A model generated the notes under the pieces. That model saw nothing but the letters and a program-made list of their open reading frames with translations, did no database searches and was not told the origin of the DNA. This document shows positions 35,469-44,340 of a stretch of DNA of 64,000 nt, piece after piece. Both the position numbers and the translations under genes were made by a program. The stretch lies in contig CAVUWX010000011.1 in the NCBI GenBank assembly GCA_963745205.1, positions 1 to 64,000 of the forward strand, in the 5' to 3' direction. Within the stretch, counting starts at the first letter, position 1; every line of letters begins with the position of its first letter. The DNA comes from Hyphomicrobium_A sp963745205. Its GTDB lineage: Bacteria > Pseudomonadota > Alphaproteobacteria > Rhizobiales > Hyphomicrobiaceae.

Positions 35469-35654
35469 TTACGAGCTGATGCGCCCCGGCATTGACGCAA
35501 ATTCGTCCATAGTCCCCTCAACCGTAAGAACATGTCCGCCGCGCAGATAGACTTCGACGAAGCCTTGTTGGTGTGTGGCGACAACAGCCACGACTTGCTC
35601 AAGGTCGATGCGACAGGATCTGCGATCCGAAATTGTATCGTGCCATTTCGCCAT
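35469..35654 (-). CDS. small hypothetical protein, 61 aa
   Basis: Starts MAKWHDTISDRRSCRIDLEQ after GAAGGAGAGG. It has alternating beta-like strands ('VVAVVATHQQGFVEVYLRGG'). No family was recognised. Its leader (35655-35681) matches the leader of the gene at 22180, and its 3' hairpin matches 21813-21851, although the proteins are unrelated. Confidence 0.5.
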   Translation of the reverse strand: MAKWHDTISDRRSCRIDLEQVVAVVATHQQGFVEVYLRGGHVLTVEGTMDEFASMPGRISS

Positions 35655-35684
35655 CGCCCTCTCCTTCACTGCTACTAGTTGCGG

Positions 35685-36137
35685 TCAATGCGCTGATGGA
35701 TGGACGCCTTCGACCTGATAGGTGATCAACTTCACAAGAGCGGCGCCTAGCACCGATGTGAACTCATCGATCTTGAGTTTCCCATCGTGGTTGGCATCGG
35801 CCTCTTTGAAGCGCTGCTCGACGATGGCCAAGTACTCGTCCTTAGTCAGGGTGCCGTCGCGATCTGGGTCGTTGCTCTGGAGCTCTTCATTGCCGAGGTG
35901 ACCCCGCAGCTCGTTCGCATCGAGAGTGCCATCCCTATCGGTGTCGAGCCGGTCGAACAGTGCGGACGCGGCTTGCCGGGATTCTGCCGCGTCGACAGTA
36001 CCGTCCTTGTTGGTGTCGAGCATTTGGAAGACTGATGCAGTCGAGCGCCTTGCATAAACCGGAGGACTGCTCCCCATCAGGACGGCACTCGACAGCAGGA
36101 TAAGGGCGCCAAATCTCGTCAAGCCCAGCGTGCGCAT
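35685..36137 (-). CDS. secreted EF-hand protein, four loops
   Basis: 150 aa from ATG 36137 with signal peptide ('GALILLSSAVLMGSSPPVYA'). Four calcium-binding loops are visible: DTNKDGTVDAAE, DTDRDGTLDANE, DPDRDGTLTKDE and DANHDGKLKIDE, all with acidic positions 1, 3, 5 and 12. It is probably a periplasmic calcium binder. A paralogue with a premature stop lies at 37981. Eight bases separate it from the small gene upstream, so they are likely co-transcribed. Confidence 0.88.
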   Translation of the reverse strand: MRTLGLTRFGALILLSSAVLMGSSPPVYARRSTASVFQMLDTNKDGTVDAAESRQAASALFDRLDTDRDGTLDANELRGHLGNEELQSNDPDRDGTLTKDEYLAIVEQRFKEADANHDGKLKIDEFTSVLGAALVKLITYQVEGVHPSAH

Positions 36138-36144
36138 TGCCCCC

Positions 36145-36270
36145 TCACTTCGCCTTGCCGCCTGGCTTGTTGAATTGTGCACCGAAGGAGGAGACCACAG
36201 GCGCGCCCTTCGGCTTGTCCTTCTTGGGCTTCTTCTTTTCACGATTGCCTTTCTGTTCACGGTTCGCCAT
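36145..36270 (-). CDS. small basic protein, 41 aa
   Basis: MANREQKGNREKKKPKKDKP then a Pro/Ser/Phe-rich end closing with GGKAK. The start follows AGGAGGTCGTC, a strong binding site. Highly basic, probably unstructured; perhaps RNA- or DNA-associated. It lies directly upstream of the EF-hand gene. Confidence 0.65.
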   Translation of the reverse strand: MANREQKGNREKKKPKKDKPKGAPVVSSFGAQFNKPGGKAK

Positions 36271-36362
36271 GACGACCTCCTTAGCGTCTGCGTTTGTTTG
36301 AGCACGTCGAGCCTGCATCTCTCTCATCCCGAGCCATCGGGAAACCATCGCCCACTCCATCA

Positions 36363-36572
36363 CTACTGCTCGCCATCTTCGTTCTCGTGCGCCTCAAGCG
36401 CAGTGAGTATCCTCGCGGCCAGCCGTTTGTTGGTATGCTTTTTGGACGCGATGAGAGCCTGGCCCTCGATCCGATCAGCTAGCTCATGAAGAGCAGCCAC
36501 GAGCTGCTCGTCAGTCATCTCATGCAAGTACCGGTAGAGGGGGTCGTCTGAATTCTTGGCCTGCCTTTTCAT
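36363..36572 (-). CDS. small helical protein, 69 aa
   Basis: Starts MKRQAKNSDDPLYRYL. 'HEMTDEQLVAALHELADRIE' and 'RLAARILTALEAHENEDGEQ' are amphipathic helices. No family was recognised. The upstream in-frame extension looks non-coding. Confidence 0.5.
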   Translation of the reverse strand: MKRQAKNSDDPLYRYLHEMTDEQLVAALHELADRIEGQALIASKKHTNKRLAARILTALEAHENEDGEQ

Positions 36573-37136
36573 CGAGGCCTCACGAGCATGCCTCACACCG
36601 GGCAGTCGCTCTGTTCGGTCGCTAAGTGGTGCTGCCGCTGCCCCTGTCAACAGCCGCCGGGAGTCGAGGACCCCGTCAGGATTTTCCGTCAGTCGGAAAT
36701 CGCGCTTGAGAAAGCGTGGGCGCGAGCCACCAAACGGCATAGAGACCATGCAGCACGCGTCGCGCAGGCACGGCAATATATGACGCGGTGAGGCCTTTGC
36801 CGAGCACGAGCTTGAACGCGTGGATCGTCAGCGTGGTCCAGTAGTGGCCGGGCAGCGTGAGACTTAGTACAAGCCCATTCAGGTTGTGCCATGTCATATC
36901 CACGTGCCACGCCATAGCGACCGTTCCCCATGAAGAAGAGGGCTGGTACAACCGCATTAAATTCGACGACCCCCAGCCACGGAGTTCTGACCGTATTTCT
37001 TCGCTCAATTCGGCGAGGAGCGTCTACGCCGACAGTTGTCCCTGCACTCGTTATGATGCTTTGCGGTCAACTTTCGCGATTGTTCCTGAAGCGGGAATCA
37101 ACGCAATCTGGCAATTGAGCGCTTTAGGGGGAAGGC
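36573..37136. other. intergenic, no gene recognised
   Basis: About 560 bp. A minus-strand frame (36676-37008) has a hydrophobic stretch but no good start and is not called. The right part should hold the promoter of the barrel gene at 37137. Confidence 0.35.
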
Positions 37137-37907
37137 ATGCTGCTAGCAAGGCATTTGCGGCTTGTTGCCGTTGCGGCGGCGGCATTTGTGGCCTCCTCAA
37201 TATCTGTCATGGCGGATGGCATTCCTGGCGTCGTCATGACGGATTCTCAGTACCTGACAGATTGGAGCGGCTTCTACATCGGCGGTAAGCTCGGTGGTGC
37301 CTTCAGCAGCAACATCAACTGGCAGCAGGACATCAACTTTTTCACGCAAAACAGTCCTGTTCCTCCGCACACTCCTGTCGACTTCTCACCCGGCGGCCTT
37401 GCCGGCGGCATCATCGGCGGCGCCAACCTGCAGCTTGGGCGCTGGGTTTTCGGCGGCGAAGTGTCGTTCTCGGGCACCGGCCTTTCGCAATCAGTCACCA
37501 GTCCGTTCTTTCCGGCGACCGATACGTTCTCGACCAACCTCGATTGGCTCCTCACGGTTGAGGGCCGCATTGGCTACTCCTGGGACCGCGTATTGGTGTT
37601 CGCCAAGGGCGGCTGGGCCGGCTCCGATGCGACGCTCAAGGTCACGAGTACTCGTCTAGGCACGGCCTCGTTCAGCGAGTTCGTCGATGGCTGGACCATC
37701 GGCGGCGGCGTGGAATACGCGGCGTGGAACAGCGTCATCCTCGGTATCGAGTACGATTACGTCGCTCTTAGCCTCAACAGCGGAGGGTCCTGCCCTCTGT
37801 GCGACGCCGGTCTCCAAATCGACAGCACTCCCGCCGCGGTCACCGGCACCGCTACGATGTCCACCGTGATGCTGCGCGCGAGCTACCTGTTTGCGAGCGA
37901 GGACTAA
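37137..37907 (+). CDS. Omp25/Omp31-type outer-membrane beta-barrel
   Basis: 256 aa: signal peptide ending near 'ISVMADG', then 'DWSGFYIGGKLGGAFSSNIN', the typical first strand of alphaproteobacterial opacity-like proteins. 'WLLTVEGRIGYSWDRVLVFA', 'GWTIGGGVEYAAW' and 'STVMLRASYLF' mark further strands of the eight-stranded barrel. The start follows GGGGGAAGG. A structural or surface protein; some relatives bind haemin. Confidence 0.9.
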   Translation: MLLARHLRLVAVAAAAFVASSISVMADGIPGVVMTDSQYLTDWSGFYIGGKLGGAFSSNINWQQDINFFTQNSPVPPHTPVDFSPGGLAGGIIGGANLQLGRWVFGGEVSFSGTGLSQSVTSPFFPATDTFSTNLDWLLTVEGRIGYSWDRVLVFAKGGWAGSDATLKVTSTRLGTASFSEFVDGWTIGGGVEYAAWNSVILGIEYDYVALSLNSGGSCPLCDAGLQIDSTPAAVTGTATMSTVMLRASYLFASED

Positions 37908-37980
37908 GGCGTCGGCGCACCTCGCTCACTGGCCTCTACCATCCCATGACGCAGTCGCCCGCGCGGCAGTCACGGAGGCC

Positions 37981-38385
37981 CTATTTCAACAGCCTTACAA
38001 GGTCCTTGCCCCCCGGCGTCGCGAGTTCCTTGGCGTCGATCTTCCCGTCGTTGTCGGGGTCGGCCGCTTTGAAGCGCGCCTCCACGAGGGCGAGGTATTC
38101 GTCCTTCGTCAGCGCGTTGTCTTTGTCTGGGTCGTTAGCCGCGAGATCCTTCTTGGACAAGCGACCCTGCAGCTCTTTCGTGTCGATCGTGCTGTCCTTG
38201 TCGGTGTTGAGCTTGTCGAATAGGTCGCCGGCGGCTTTCTACGCCTCAACGAGATCGATCGACCCATCATTGTCGGTGTCGAAGAGCTTCAGAGTTGCCG
38301 CGGGGCTTCGGGTCTTCGCATCAGCCGGCACTGTGAACCCAATGCCGAGCCCGAGAATGCTGATCATGGTCAGTCGAACTAGCAT
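37981..38385 (-). pseudogene. EF-hand protein with in-frame TAG stop
   Basis: A paralogue of the EF-hand gene at 35685. From ATG 38385 it has a signal-like N-terminus and loop FDTDNDGSIDLVE, then TAG at 38239-38241 (codon 49). The same frame continues uninterrupted for 85 codons with NTDKDSTIDTKE, DPDKDNALTKDE and DPDNDGKIDAKE, ending 'KDLVRLLK'. Conservation past the stop points to a recent nonsense mutation; readthrough is possible but unsupported. Confidence 0.8.
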
Positions 38386-38398
38386 GACACTCCTCCAC

Positions 38399-38587
38399 TC
38401 ACTTCCTCTTGCCGGCGGGCTTGCCGCTGCTGGGCAGATACCCATGCTCCTTCAGAAACGCGATCAGCAGCGTCTCAAGCATTGAATTCAGGGAGCGGTT
38501 TTGATCTTTGGCAGCCTTCTCGCCAGCTGCCTTAACCGAAGGCCGCATCCTCATTTGAAACGGTTCGGTCTTGAGCTCGTCTTCCAT
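38399..38587 (-). CDS. Arc-like ribbon-helix-helix regulator
   Basis: 62 aa: 'EPFQMRMRPSVKAAGEKAAK' and 'RSLNSMLETLLIAFLKEHGY' match Arc/ParG-type DNA-binding dimers. It ends GKPAGKRK, and the DNA of that tail is nearly the same as the tail of the XRE gene at 22715. It is divergent from the small-gene operon at 38710 and probably represses it. Confidence 0.75.
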   Translation of the reverse strand: MEDELKTEPFQMRMRPSVKAAGEKAAKDQNRSLNSMLETLLIAFLKEHGYLPSSGKPAGKRK

Positions 38588-38640
38588 GTATATTACTTGT
38601 AATTGACGACTGCGCGCACCATGTATATCATGCTGGCGTC
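38585..38640. promoter_or_regulatory. operator-like repeats between Arc-like gene and 38710 operon
   Basis: ATGTATAT occurs twice in direct orientation (38586-38593 and 38621-38628), and ATTAC-TT-GTAAT at 38592-38603 is a perfect dyad. They lie in the divergent gap. Arc-type dimers bind paired short sites, so this fits autoregulation plus control of the operon. Confidence 0.45.
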
Positions 38641-38709
38641 AACAATGAAATCGGACCCCGCCGCTGCGTCAACAGCGACGAGGCCCTAACCCGCAACATG
38701 GAGGTGACC

Positions 38710-39153
38710 ATGTCGAAGGCTGAGCACGCCATTATCACGTCCGTTAAACCTACGCCTACCCACCCTAGCGCCCTGTCCACGGCTAGCCCATCCACCCCAC
38801 GAGACAGCCTTAAGCTTCGCCTGCTGGCGTCGCTCTGGCATGCCGCCGTGGTGGAGCGCGGCCCACTCACTGAGCACACGCCGGAGTGCATTGCAGCCGA
38901 GGCTCGTGCCGACGCAGCTCTACGCAAGCTCAAGAAGCACTGCGAGCACATCTGGCGGCGGCCGGTTCGCTCATGGGCCGATCTGCACGTCCTTGCCGAG
39001 ATCGCTTACTATTGGGCCCACAAGGCGGGCAACGACGATCCTGCGGTGCGTGCGCCGATGCGATGCTTGACGGACAAGTCTGCCGACAAGTTCGACATCG
39101 CCAGCGCCCACCTGATCGCCGCCGTCCTGAACATGGGAGGCGCCCATGTCTAA
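38710..39153 (+). CDS. small island protein family (DSLKLRLLASL)
   Basis: 147 aa from ATG 38710 after GGAGGTGACC. It shares 'LKLRLLASL', 'CEHIWRRPVRSWADLHVLAE', 'IAYYW' and the end 'HLIAAVLNMGGAHV' with the broken gene at 23695, so it shows the intact form of that family. The last codons form the binding site (GGGAGGCGCCCATG) of the next gene, which it overlaps by 8 bp. Function unknown. Confidence 0.7.
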   Translation: MSKAEHAIITSVKPTPTHPSALSTASPSTPRDSLKLRLLASLWHAAVVERGPLTEHTPECIAAEARADAALRKLKKHCEHIWRRPVRSWADLHVLAEIAYYWAHKAGNDDPAVRAPMRCLTDKSADKFDIASAHLIAAVLNMGGAHV

Positions 39154-39619
39154 GCGCGCCACACTCACCCTTGTGACCGGAGCCTTCCCTGCCGCGATGC
39201 CGGGTAACGTCTCTGACGAGGCGGACGACAAGGGACTCACTGACCTCGCACAGGCCAAGCGTTTGATTGCTGCGCTGATCGCGAACGACAACGCGATCAG
39301 TGCCGCCGAGGAAGCGGGCGACAAGAAGCGACACAGGGCGCTCGAACGGCAGCACCGGACCCTCCACCGGCAGTTCGAGGAGTTTGCGGAAAGAGTGCAC
39401 GGCGAGCCGCCGTCAACTTGGCTCGACATCGTGATCCGTGCCGAGATCGCGGGGTACATGGTCTCCTGGGACAGGCCGCGCACTGACTGGGATGAGATGC
39501 TTGGGCGCGCTGAAGATGACAGCTCTGCCGCCGATCCTGGGATGAAGGAACTGGCCATGGCAGTGCTCTACCTTGCCGAGCGCAGGGGCTGCATGTTGTC
39601 TGTTGTGCAGTCCGCTTAG
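39146..39619 (+). CDS. island protein, 157 aa
   Basis: Starts MSKRATLTLVTGAFPA. The middle is helical ('AAEEAGDKKRHRALERQHRT', 'EEFAERVHGEPPSTWLDIVI'), then 'RAEIAGYMVSW' and 'ELAMAVLYLAERRG'. The W-x-D-(I/L)-x-x-x-AEIA segment parallels the upstream protein, so the two may be distant relatives. It lies between that gene and a recombinase gene 12 bp downstream. Confidence 0.6.
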   Translation: MSKRATLTLVTGAFPAAMPGNVSDEADDKGLTDLAQAKRLIAALIANDNAISAAEEAGDKKRHRALERQHRTLHRQFEEFAERVHGEPPSTWLDIVIRAEIAGYMVSWDRPRTDWDEMLGRAEDDSSAADPGMKELAMAVLYLAERRGCMLSVVQSA

Positions 39620-39630
39620 GCGAGGCAGCG

Positions 39631-40638
39631 ATGCCGCACGTGGCAACGATACCGGGCTCCGGCAGGCTAGCGCCCTGCTTGCCGGTGCCGGTGGAGGCCG
39701 GTGAGAGGCTCTACGCCGAGTTTCTCGCCGGCCGCTCACCTAACACGCTCCAGGCCTACGCCCAGGACCTAGCCGCCTTTGCGGCTTCTCAGGGCGCTGG
39801 GAGCCCTGGGCAAGCCCTGGAGGCCCTGATGATCGGCCTCCGGGCAGGCGAGGGGAACAGCTGCCTCCTGGCGTGGCGCGCAGCCATGCTGGACGGAGGC
39901 CTGGCGCCGGCCACCATCAACCGCCGACTGTCCGCCGTGCGCTCGGCCTTGCGGTTCGCTCGTACCATCGGGGCGACCACGTGGGTGCCGGAGATCAGCG
40001 GCCTCAAGACGCAGTCCTACCGCGACACACGAGGACCTGGCCTCGCAGGCACGCGCGCGCTCATGCAGGTGGCTTCCGAGAAGTCGCCGACCAAAGCCGC
40101 GCGCGACGTTGCGATCATCCGGCTGATGTTCGATCTGGGCTTGCGCCGCGGCGAGGTTGTTGGTCTCGACATTGAGGACGTTGATCGCGCTGGGCGCCGT
40201 CTATGGGTCCTCGGCAAGGGCAGGACGCAGAAGGAAGCGCACACGCTTCCTGCGCCCACCCTGGAAGCAATCGACCGCTGGCTTGCTCTGCGGGGCGGTG
40301 TTGCACGACACGCCGAACCAGCTCTGTTCGTGAACACGTCTCGCTTCAAACCAGGACGGCGCATGACGGGGCACGGGCTCTATCGGGTGATCCGGAGCCT
40401 CGGCGATCTGGCGGGCGTCAGGGCGCGTCCCCACGGCCTGCGGCACGCCAGCATCACGGCTGCGCTGGATACGAGCAATGGCGACGTGCGCGCTGCTCAG
40501 GCTCACGCGCGCCATGCCAATCCGCAGACGACGATGCGCTACGACGACAACAGGCAGGATCTTGCTGGCAAGGTGGCTGCCGGCTTGGCAGAGGCGCTCA
40601 CGCTGACGGTTTACGCCGCTTCCATTAGCCGTGACTAG
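39631..40638 (+). CDS. tyrosine recombinase, XerC/D-like
   Basis: 335 aa. N-terminal core-binding domain: 'EFLAGRSPNTLQAYAQDLAA', 'PATINRRLSAVRSALRFART'. Catalytic domain: 'MFDLGLRRGEVVGLDIEDVD' (Arg I), 'RPHGLRHASITAALDTSNGD' (HxLRH), 'HARHANPQTTMRYDDNR' (His and Tyr). All catalytic residues are present. It is the last gene of the 38710 operon, so the same repressor-controlled transcript would produce the recombinase and the two small proteins. Confidence 0.92.
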   Translation: MPHVATIPGSGRLAPCLPVPVEAGERLYAEFLAGRSPNTLQAYAQDLAAFAASQGAGSPGQALEALMIGLRAGEGNSCLLAWRAAMLDGGLAPATINRRLSAVRSALRFARTIGATTWVPEISGLKTQSYRDTRGPGLAGTRALMQVASEKSPTKAARDVAIIRLMFDLGLRRGEVVGLDIEDVDRAGRRLWVLGKGRTQKEAHTLPAPTLEAIDRWLALRGGVARHAEPALFVNTSRFKPGRRMTGHGLYRVIRSLGDLAGVRARPHGLRHASITAALDTSNGDVRAAQAHARHANPQTTMRYDDNRQDLAGKVAAGLAEALTLTVYAASISRD

Positions 40639-40951
40639 GCCTCAGCCGTCAGAGCCGGGAGCAGTCAACGCGATTAGCCGAACTTCCAACACCAGTACTC
40701 GCTGCTCAAATAACCAGGCTGAGAAAGCCAACTAACCGATGCTGACGAGACTCGCGGATCTACCCGCGGAGCACTTGCGTGCTGAAGCATCGCGCTCGGC
40801 GCAAATCTGATCCTTCTCGGCTCTGTGAACAGAATGCGCATAAGCCGGTGCATCTGTGTTTGCGAAAACGTCCTTTCGGTTCGAATCACCTAGTGTCCGC
40901 CGAGAACTGATGTGTTCTGCGACAACTCCTCCACTGGAAGGAGATTGTTAG
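40639..40951. other. intergenic, no gene recognised
   Basis: About 310 bp between the recombinase and the autotransporter. No terminator is obvious. Confidence 0.35.
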
Positions 40952-42672
40952 ATGGCTCGGGGCATGTTCTCGCGAAGTACCGCCATGGTGCTGGCGGGCG
41001 CCATCACGCTCGCGGGGGCGCAGGGGAGGCTCGGGCCCAATCCCTTCCCTTGCCGCCCGGCACCATCCTGACGGGACCGGTGTTCAAGCAGCCCGGCATG
41101 GTGTGCGCTCCTAATCCGGTTCCCCAAATCACCACGGGCGCTGACGCCAACAATTACATTTGCAGCACGCCACCCACGTTGTCGTTCGTGCCCACTGCAC
41201 CGGCCAACATGGTGGTGACAACCGAGCCCACGCAATACGTCCGGGTCTACTGCCCTGATTGCTCGACGCCGAGCCAGCCCAACCGCTCGTTCATGTCAGA
41301 TCCGAGCACCATACGCGGGTTGACGCCAGCGCAGATCAAGGACGTACTGGCACTCCCCAATCTGCCGGACATGATCACGATCGTAACGGTGCCGGCCGGC
41401 ACTTGTGTGCTGGTGGGCATGGGCGCGGCGATCTCGGGCTTTGGCAGCGGCGGCCCCCCACAGGAATATGCGGCCGGTACGCCGAGCGGCCCGAACTGCC
41501 AGGGCCTGACATTTCTTGGCCCTGAGGACTACATCAACCGGCAGGCGATCGGCGCCTTTGCGCTCCTCTATGCGCCGCGCGTGGGCAGCGGCAATGCCGG
41601 GGCCGTTGCCGCGGCGCTGGACAAGGGGCCCTACCCCGCGCCGTTCACCGACATGGACCTCATCTACAAGAGCCTCGATCTCCTCAACTTCGGCGATCCA
41701 GGACCGCTGCGCGCCGCGCTGGTGCAGCTCGACGGGGAGGTTTACGCGGACTTCTCTTCGGTGGCGATCGGCGCGGGCCAGCTCTTTCTCGGCACCTTGC
41801 GCCAGCGGATGCGCGTGGAGTCCACGGCCACAGATCCGGTACGGCAATGGCTGAGTGCATTCGGCGCGGCCAGTGGCCTCTCCGGCAATGGAGATAGCCA
41901 TGACCTCAACGCCGGCACAGGCGGAGTGGCTGGCGGCTTCGAGCAGCGCTTTGATTCAACGCTGCGCGCAGGCCTCGCCTTCGGTTACGCGTACACTGGA
42001 TTCAGCACGAACGGGATTCCGGGGAGCGGCAGCGCCAATACTTTCGCGCTCGCGCCTTACGCCCGCTATGCGCCGGGACCGTGGTACGTCGAAGGCGCGC
42101 TCGGTGTCGGCTACAATGATGCAACGATCACCCGTAGCATCGTCTTCCCAGGGCAGTCGCGCACGGCCAACGGATCGCCGAACGGGGCTGCATTCCTCTC
42201 GCAGGTCGAAACCGGCTATCGCCTGAGCGTCGATGCGCAGACGGACGTGATGCCCTATGCCGCGATGCAAGGGATCGTGGTGGGACAGAGCGCGTTCGTC
42301 GAGAGCGGCGCAGGCGCGGCCGACCTGCACGTCGGCGACAACACAACCGGCTCGGCCTATGGCGTGCTCGGCGCCGAGATCGCTTATTGGCTTCCGGTGG
42401 GCTTGGCGGCGCCGTTGCGCTTGAACGGCCGGCTCGGATGGGCGCATGAATTCGCGGGAACGCAGCGCACGGCCACGGCCTTCTTCGACGGTACGCCGAG
42501 CGAGGCGACCTTCACGGTCGCTGGTGCCTCCGCACCGCGCGACGCGGCGGTATTCGGGCTCGAGATGACGCTGGCGACACCGTCCGCGGACATCTACCTC
42601 GGCTACGAAGGTGCGGCCGGCGACGGTTCGAGCCTGCAGGGTGGGAGCGCCGGCATACGCTTCACATTCTGA
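40952..42672 (+). pseudogene. autotransporter-barrel protein, frameshifted in the signal peptide
   Basis: From about 41030 on, the frame encodes a passenger ('SLPLPPGTILTGPVFKQPGM', several Cys residues) and a C-terminal outer-membrane barrel ('WLSAFGAASGLSGNGDSHDL' to the final 'GIRFTF'). The natural start, ATG 40952 after GGAAGGAG, gives a good signal peptide (MARGMFSRSTAMVLAGAITL) but in another frame. The two meet between 41013 and 41040 in runs of G. The unshifted frame from 40912 lacks a signal peptide. Either a pseudogene or a one-base error. Confidence 0.8.
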
Positions 42673-42707
42673 CCAATCAGATTGCACGGACCGCCGCACG
42701 CCACATT

Positions 42708-43064
42708 TCACTGCTCCTTGTCCTCGCCTTCCTCCTCCAGCCTGAAATACTCGTCGATCGCCGCCTTCCACTCGGCAACGGCATCCGGCGGGCAGTGCTC
42801 GGCCTGCTCCTCTAAGAGCAGCAGCAAGCCCGTCTTCGCGTAGGCGTAAGCGAACTGAGGCGGACCCTCTGCCAGCACCTTCAGCATGTCCTCGCGCAGC
42901 TTCGCTTCGGAGATTTCGGTCGGCACGCTCTCGTCCGGGTCGAAGAAGACCGGCTCGCCTGGCAGCGGGTCGCGCCCGAACTTCTTGCGGAAAGCCTTCA
43001 GCTGCTGCTTGAGGAGGCGCCGGGTGGCAGCCTCGGGATCACGAGTGCGTCTGAGCTGTGCCAT
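42708..43064 (-). CDS. conserved-looking hypothetical protein, 118 aa
   Basis: 'LKQQLKAFRKKFGRDPLPGE' and 'PVFFDPDESVPTEISEAKLR', then 'YAYAKTGLLLLLEEQAEHCP'. Soluble, acidic at the C-terminus. I recall similar small proteins in rhizobial islands but cannot name a family. It is tail-to-tail with the autotransporter. Confidence 0.65.
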   Translation of the reverse strand: MAQLRRTRDPEAATRRLLKQQLKAFRKKFGRDPLPGEPVFFDPDESVPTEISEAKLREDMLKVLAEGPPQFAYAYAKTGLLLLLEEQAEHCPPDAVAEWKAAIDEYFRLEEEGEDKEQ

Positions 43065-43110
43065 GCGGTGCCCTCCCTCGTCGGCGACATCGGTCCGCTC
43101 GCCAGGCCGC

Positions 43111-43470
43111 TCATTTCTGTCGTTCGGAGATCAGCTCGTAGGCAAGGTGCTGTATCTGTTCGGAGGTCAACGCAGCACCCGTCCAATCGACACCCTTTCC
43201 GTTCGCCTGGACGCAAAAAATAGCCAAGGTTTCAGCGGGACCGCGAAGCGTGGTGAACATTAGGGATTGCCCCCTCTCATCTAGCTCTCTGAAGAGTTGC
43301 TGCATTGCATGGCAGTGGTCAGGAGTGATTGGCTGGGAATGCACCTCACGCAAGCGGCTCTGCGTCTCAAGAACAGCGACTAAGGTTGCGTTGTCGGAGG
43401 TGGGCTCTGCGATTGCCGAACTAGAACCGGCGAGAATCGCTGCTATCGCGAGGGCGACAAATCTGCGCAT
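43111..43470 (-). CDS. small secreted protein, 119 aa
   Basis: ATG 43470 gives a clear signal peptide ('MRRFVALAIAAILAGSSSAI' with cleavage near AIAEP). The mature part is helical with two Cys ('ITPDHCHAMQQLFRELDERG', 'ETLAIFCVQANGKGVDWTGA') and may form one disulphide. Unknown function. It lies 19 bp after the next upstream gene, so they are probably an operon. Confidence 0.65.
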   Translation of the reverse strand: MRRFVALAIAAILAGSSSAIAEPTSDNATLVAVLETQSRLREVHSQPITPDHCHAMQQLFRELDERGQSLMFTTLRGPAETLAIFCVQANGKGVDWTGAALTSEQIQHLAYELISERQK

Positions 43471-43489
43471 CGGTTGGTCCTGGGGTGCT

Positions 43490-44026
43490 CTATTTCCGTT
43501 CTTCCTCTTGCTGCGCCTGAGGGCTTCCCTCCATGTGCGCCTCTTCCATGTGTGCCTGGCACGGCCGCGCCCAAATCTCACAGCGGTACATGACCCGTCC
43601 GGCAACCTCGCCAATCGAGACGCGGCTGCACCGATTGACTTCGTCGCGAGCATTGGTCATGTCGATGAAGCGCTCGCCGTGGTCGTAGCGGACGCGTTCC
43701 ATCCAATCCTTGCGGGCGGCCTGGAGCGCGCCTTCCTGACCGATCCATTCGGTGCCCACCCCGCGTATGGGTTCGAGGCAGTGAAAGCCGTGACCGTCAT
43801 CGTGCCGATCCTCGAAGGCCTCGCCGTCGTGGTGCTCTCGGTGCTCGGCGTCGAGCCCGGTCTCCCGGTAAAGCCGCACGCGCTCGCGGTCGACATCGCT
43901 AAGTTGAGGCCGAACGTGATGGTGGACGAAGCCGGGCCGCTTGTAGCCGATCTCCCAGTCCCACTCCTCCGCGTGGGCCGGAGTGACGAGCCAGGCTGCA
44001 AAGGCAAGTACGAGAAGTCTGTGCAT
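43490..44026 (-). CDS. secreted His/Asp-rich protein, 178 aa
   Basis: ATG 44026 starts a signal peptide ('MHRLLVLAFAAWLVTPAHAE'). The mature part has an acidic, His-rich stretch ('EHREHHDGEAFEDRHDDGHG') that could bind metal, then 'RYDHGERFIDMTNARDEVNR' with Cys residues. No family was recognised. Confidence 0.6.
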   Translation of the reverse strand: MHRLLVLAFAAWLVTPAHAEEWDWEIGYKRPGFVHHHVRPQLSDVDRERVRLYRETGLDAEHREHHDGEAFEDRHDDGHGFHCLEPIRGVGTEWIGQEGALQAARKDWMERVRYDHGERFIDMTNARDEVNRCSRVSIGEVAGRVMYRCEIWARPCQAHMEEAHMEGSPQAQQEEERK

Positions 44027-44340
44027 TCGGACCACCTCGGGGAAAAACGCGCCGGCCCTAGCGTGGACCGGCGCAGTCTCTTCCGCTGGAGAAGGGCTGC
44101 GCTTGGGAGAGCGCGCGGAAGATTGCGGCCACTCTCTAAAGCTGGAGGGATTGCGACTAGTGCCTGAGCGCATTTGCGCCCGTTATTCACAGGCGCGAGC
44201 CAGGAAATCTGCGCTCTGTGCTCATCCAGCAACCACCACGCGGCGCTCGTCTGAGCTGCCGCTGACCGCCAGGACCAACTGCCAGGATCGGAGCAGCGGC
44301 AGCGGTCAGCAAGGCGTTCCTGGGTCTGGGCGCCCTCCCT

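Noticed and set aside
36676..37008. Minus-strand frame with a hydrophobic segment
   Set aside because: No good binding site and implausible composition at both ends; left as intergenic.
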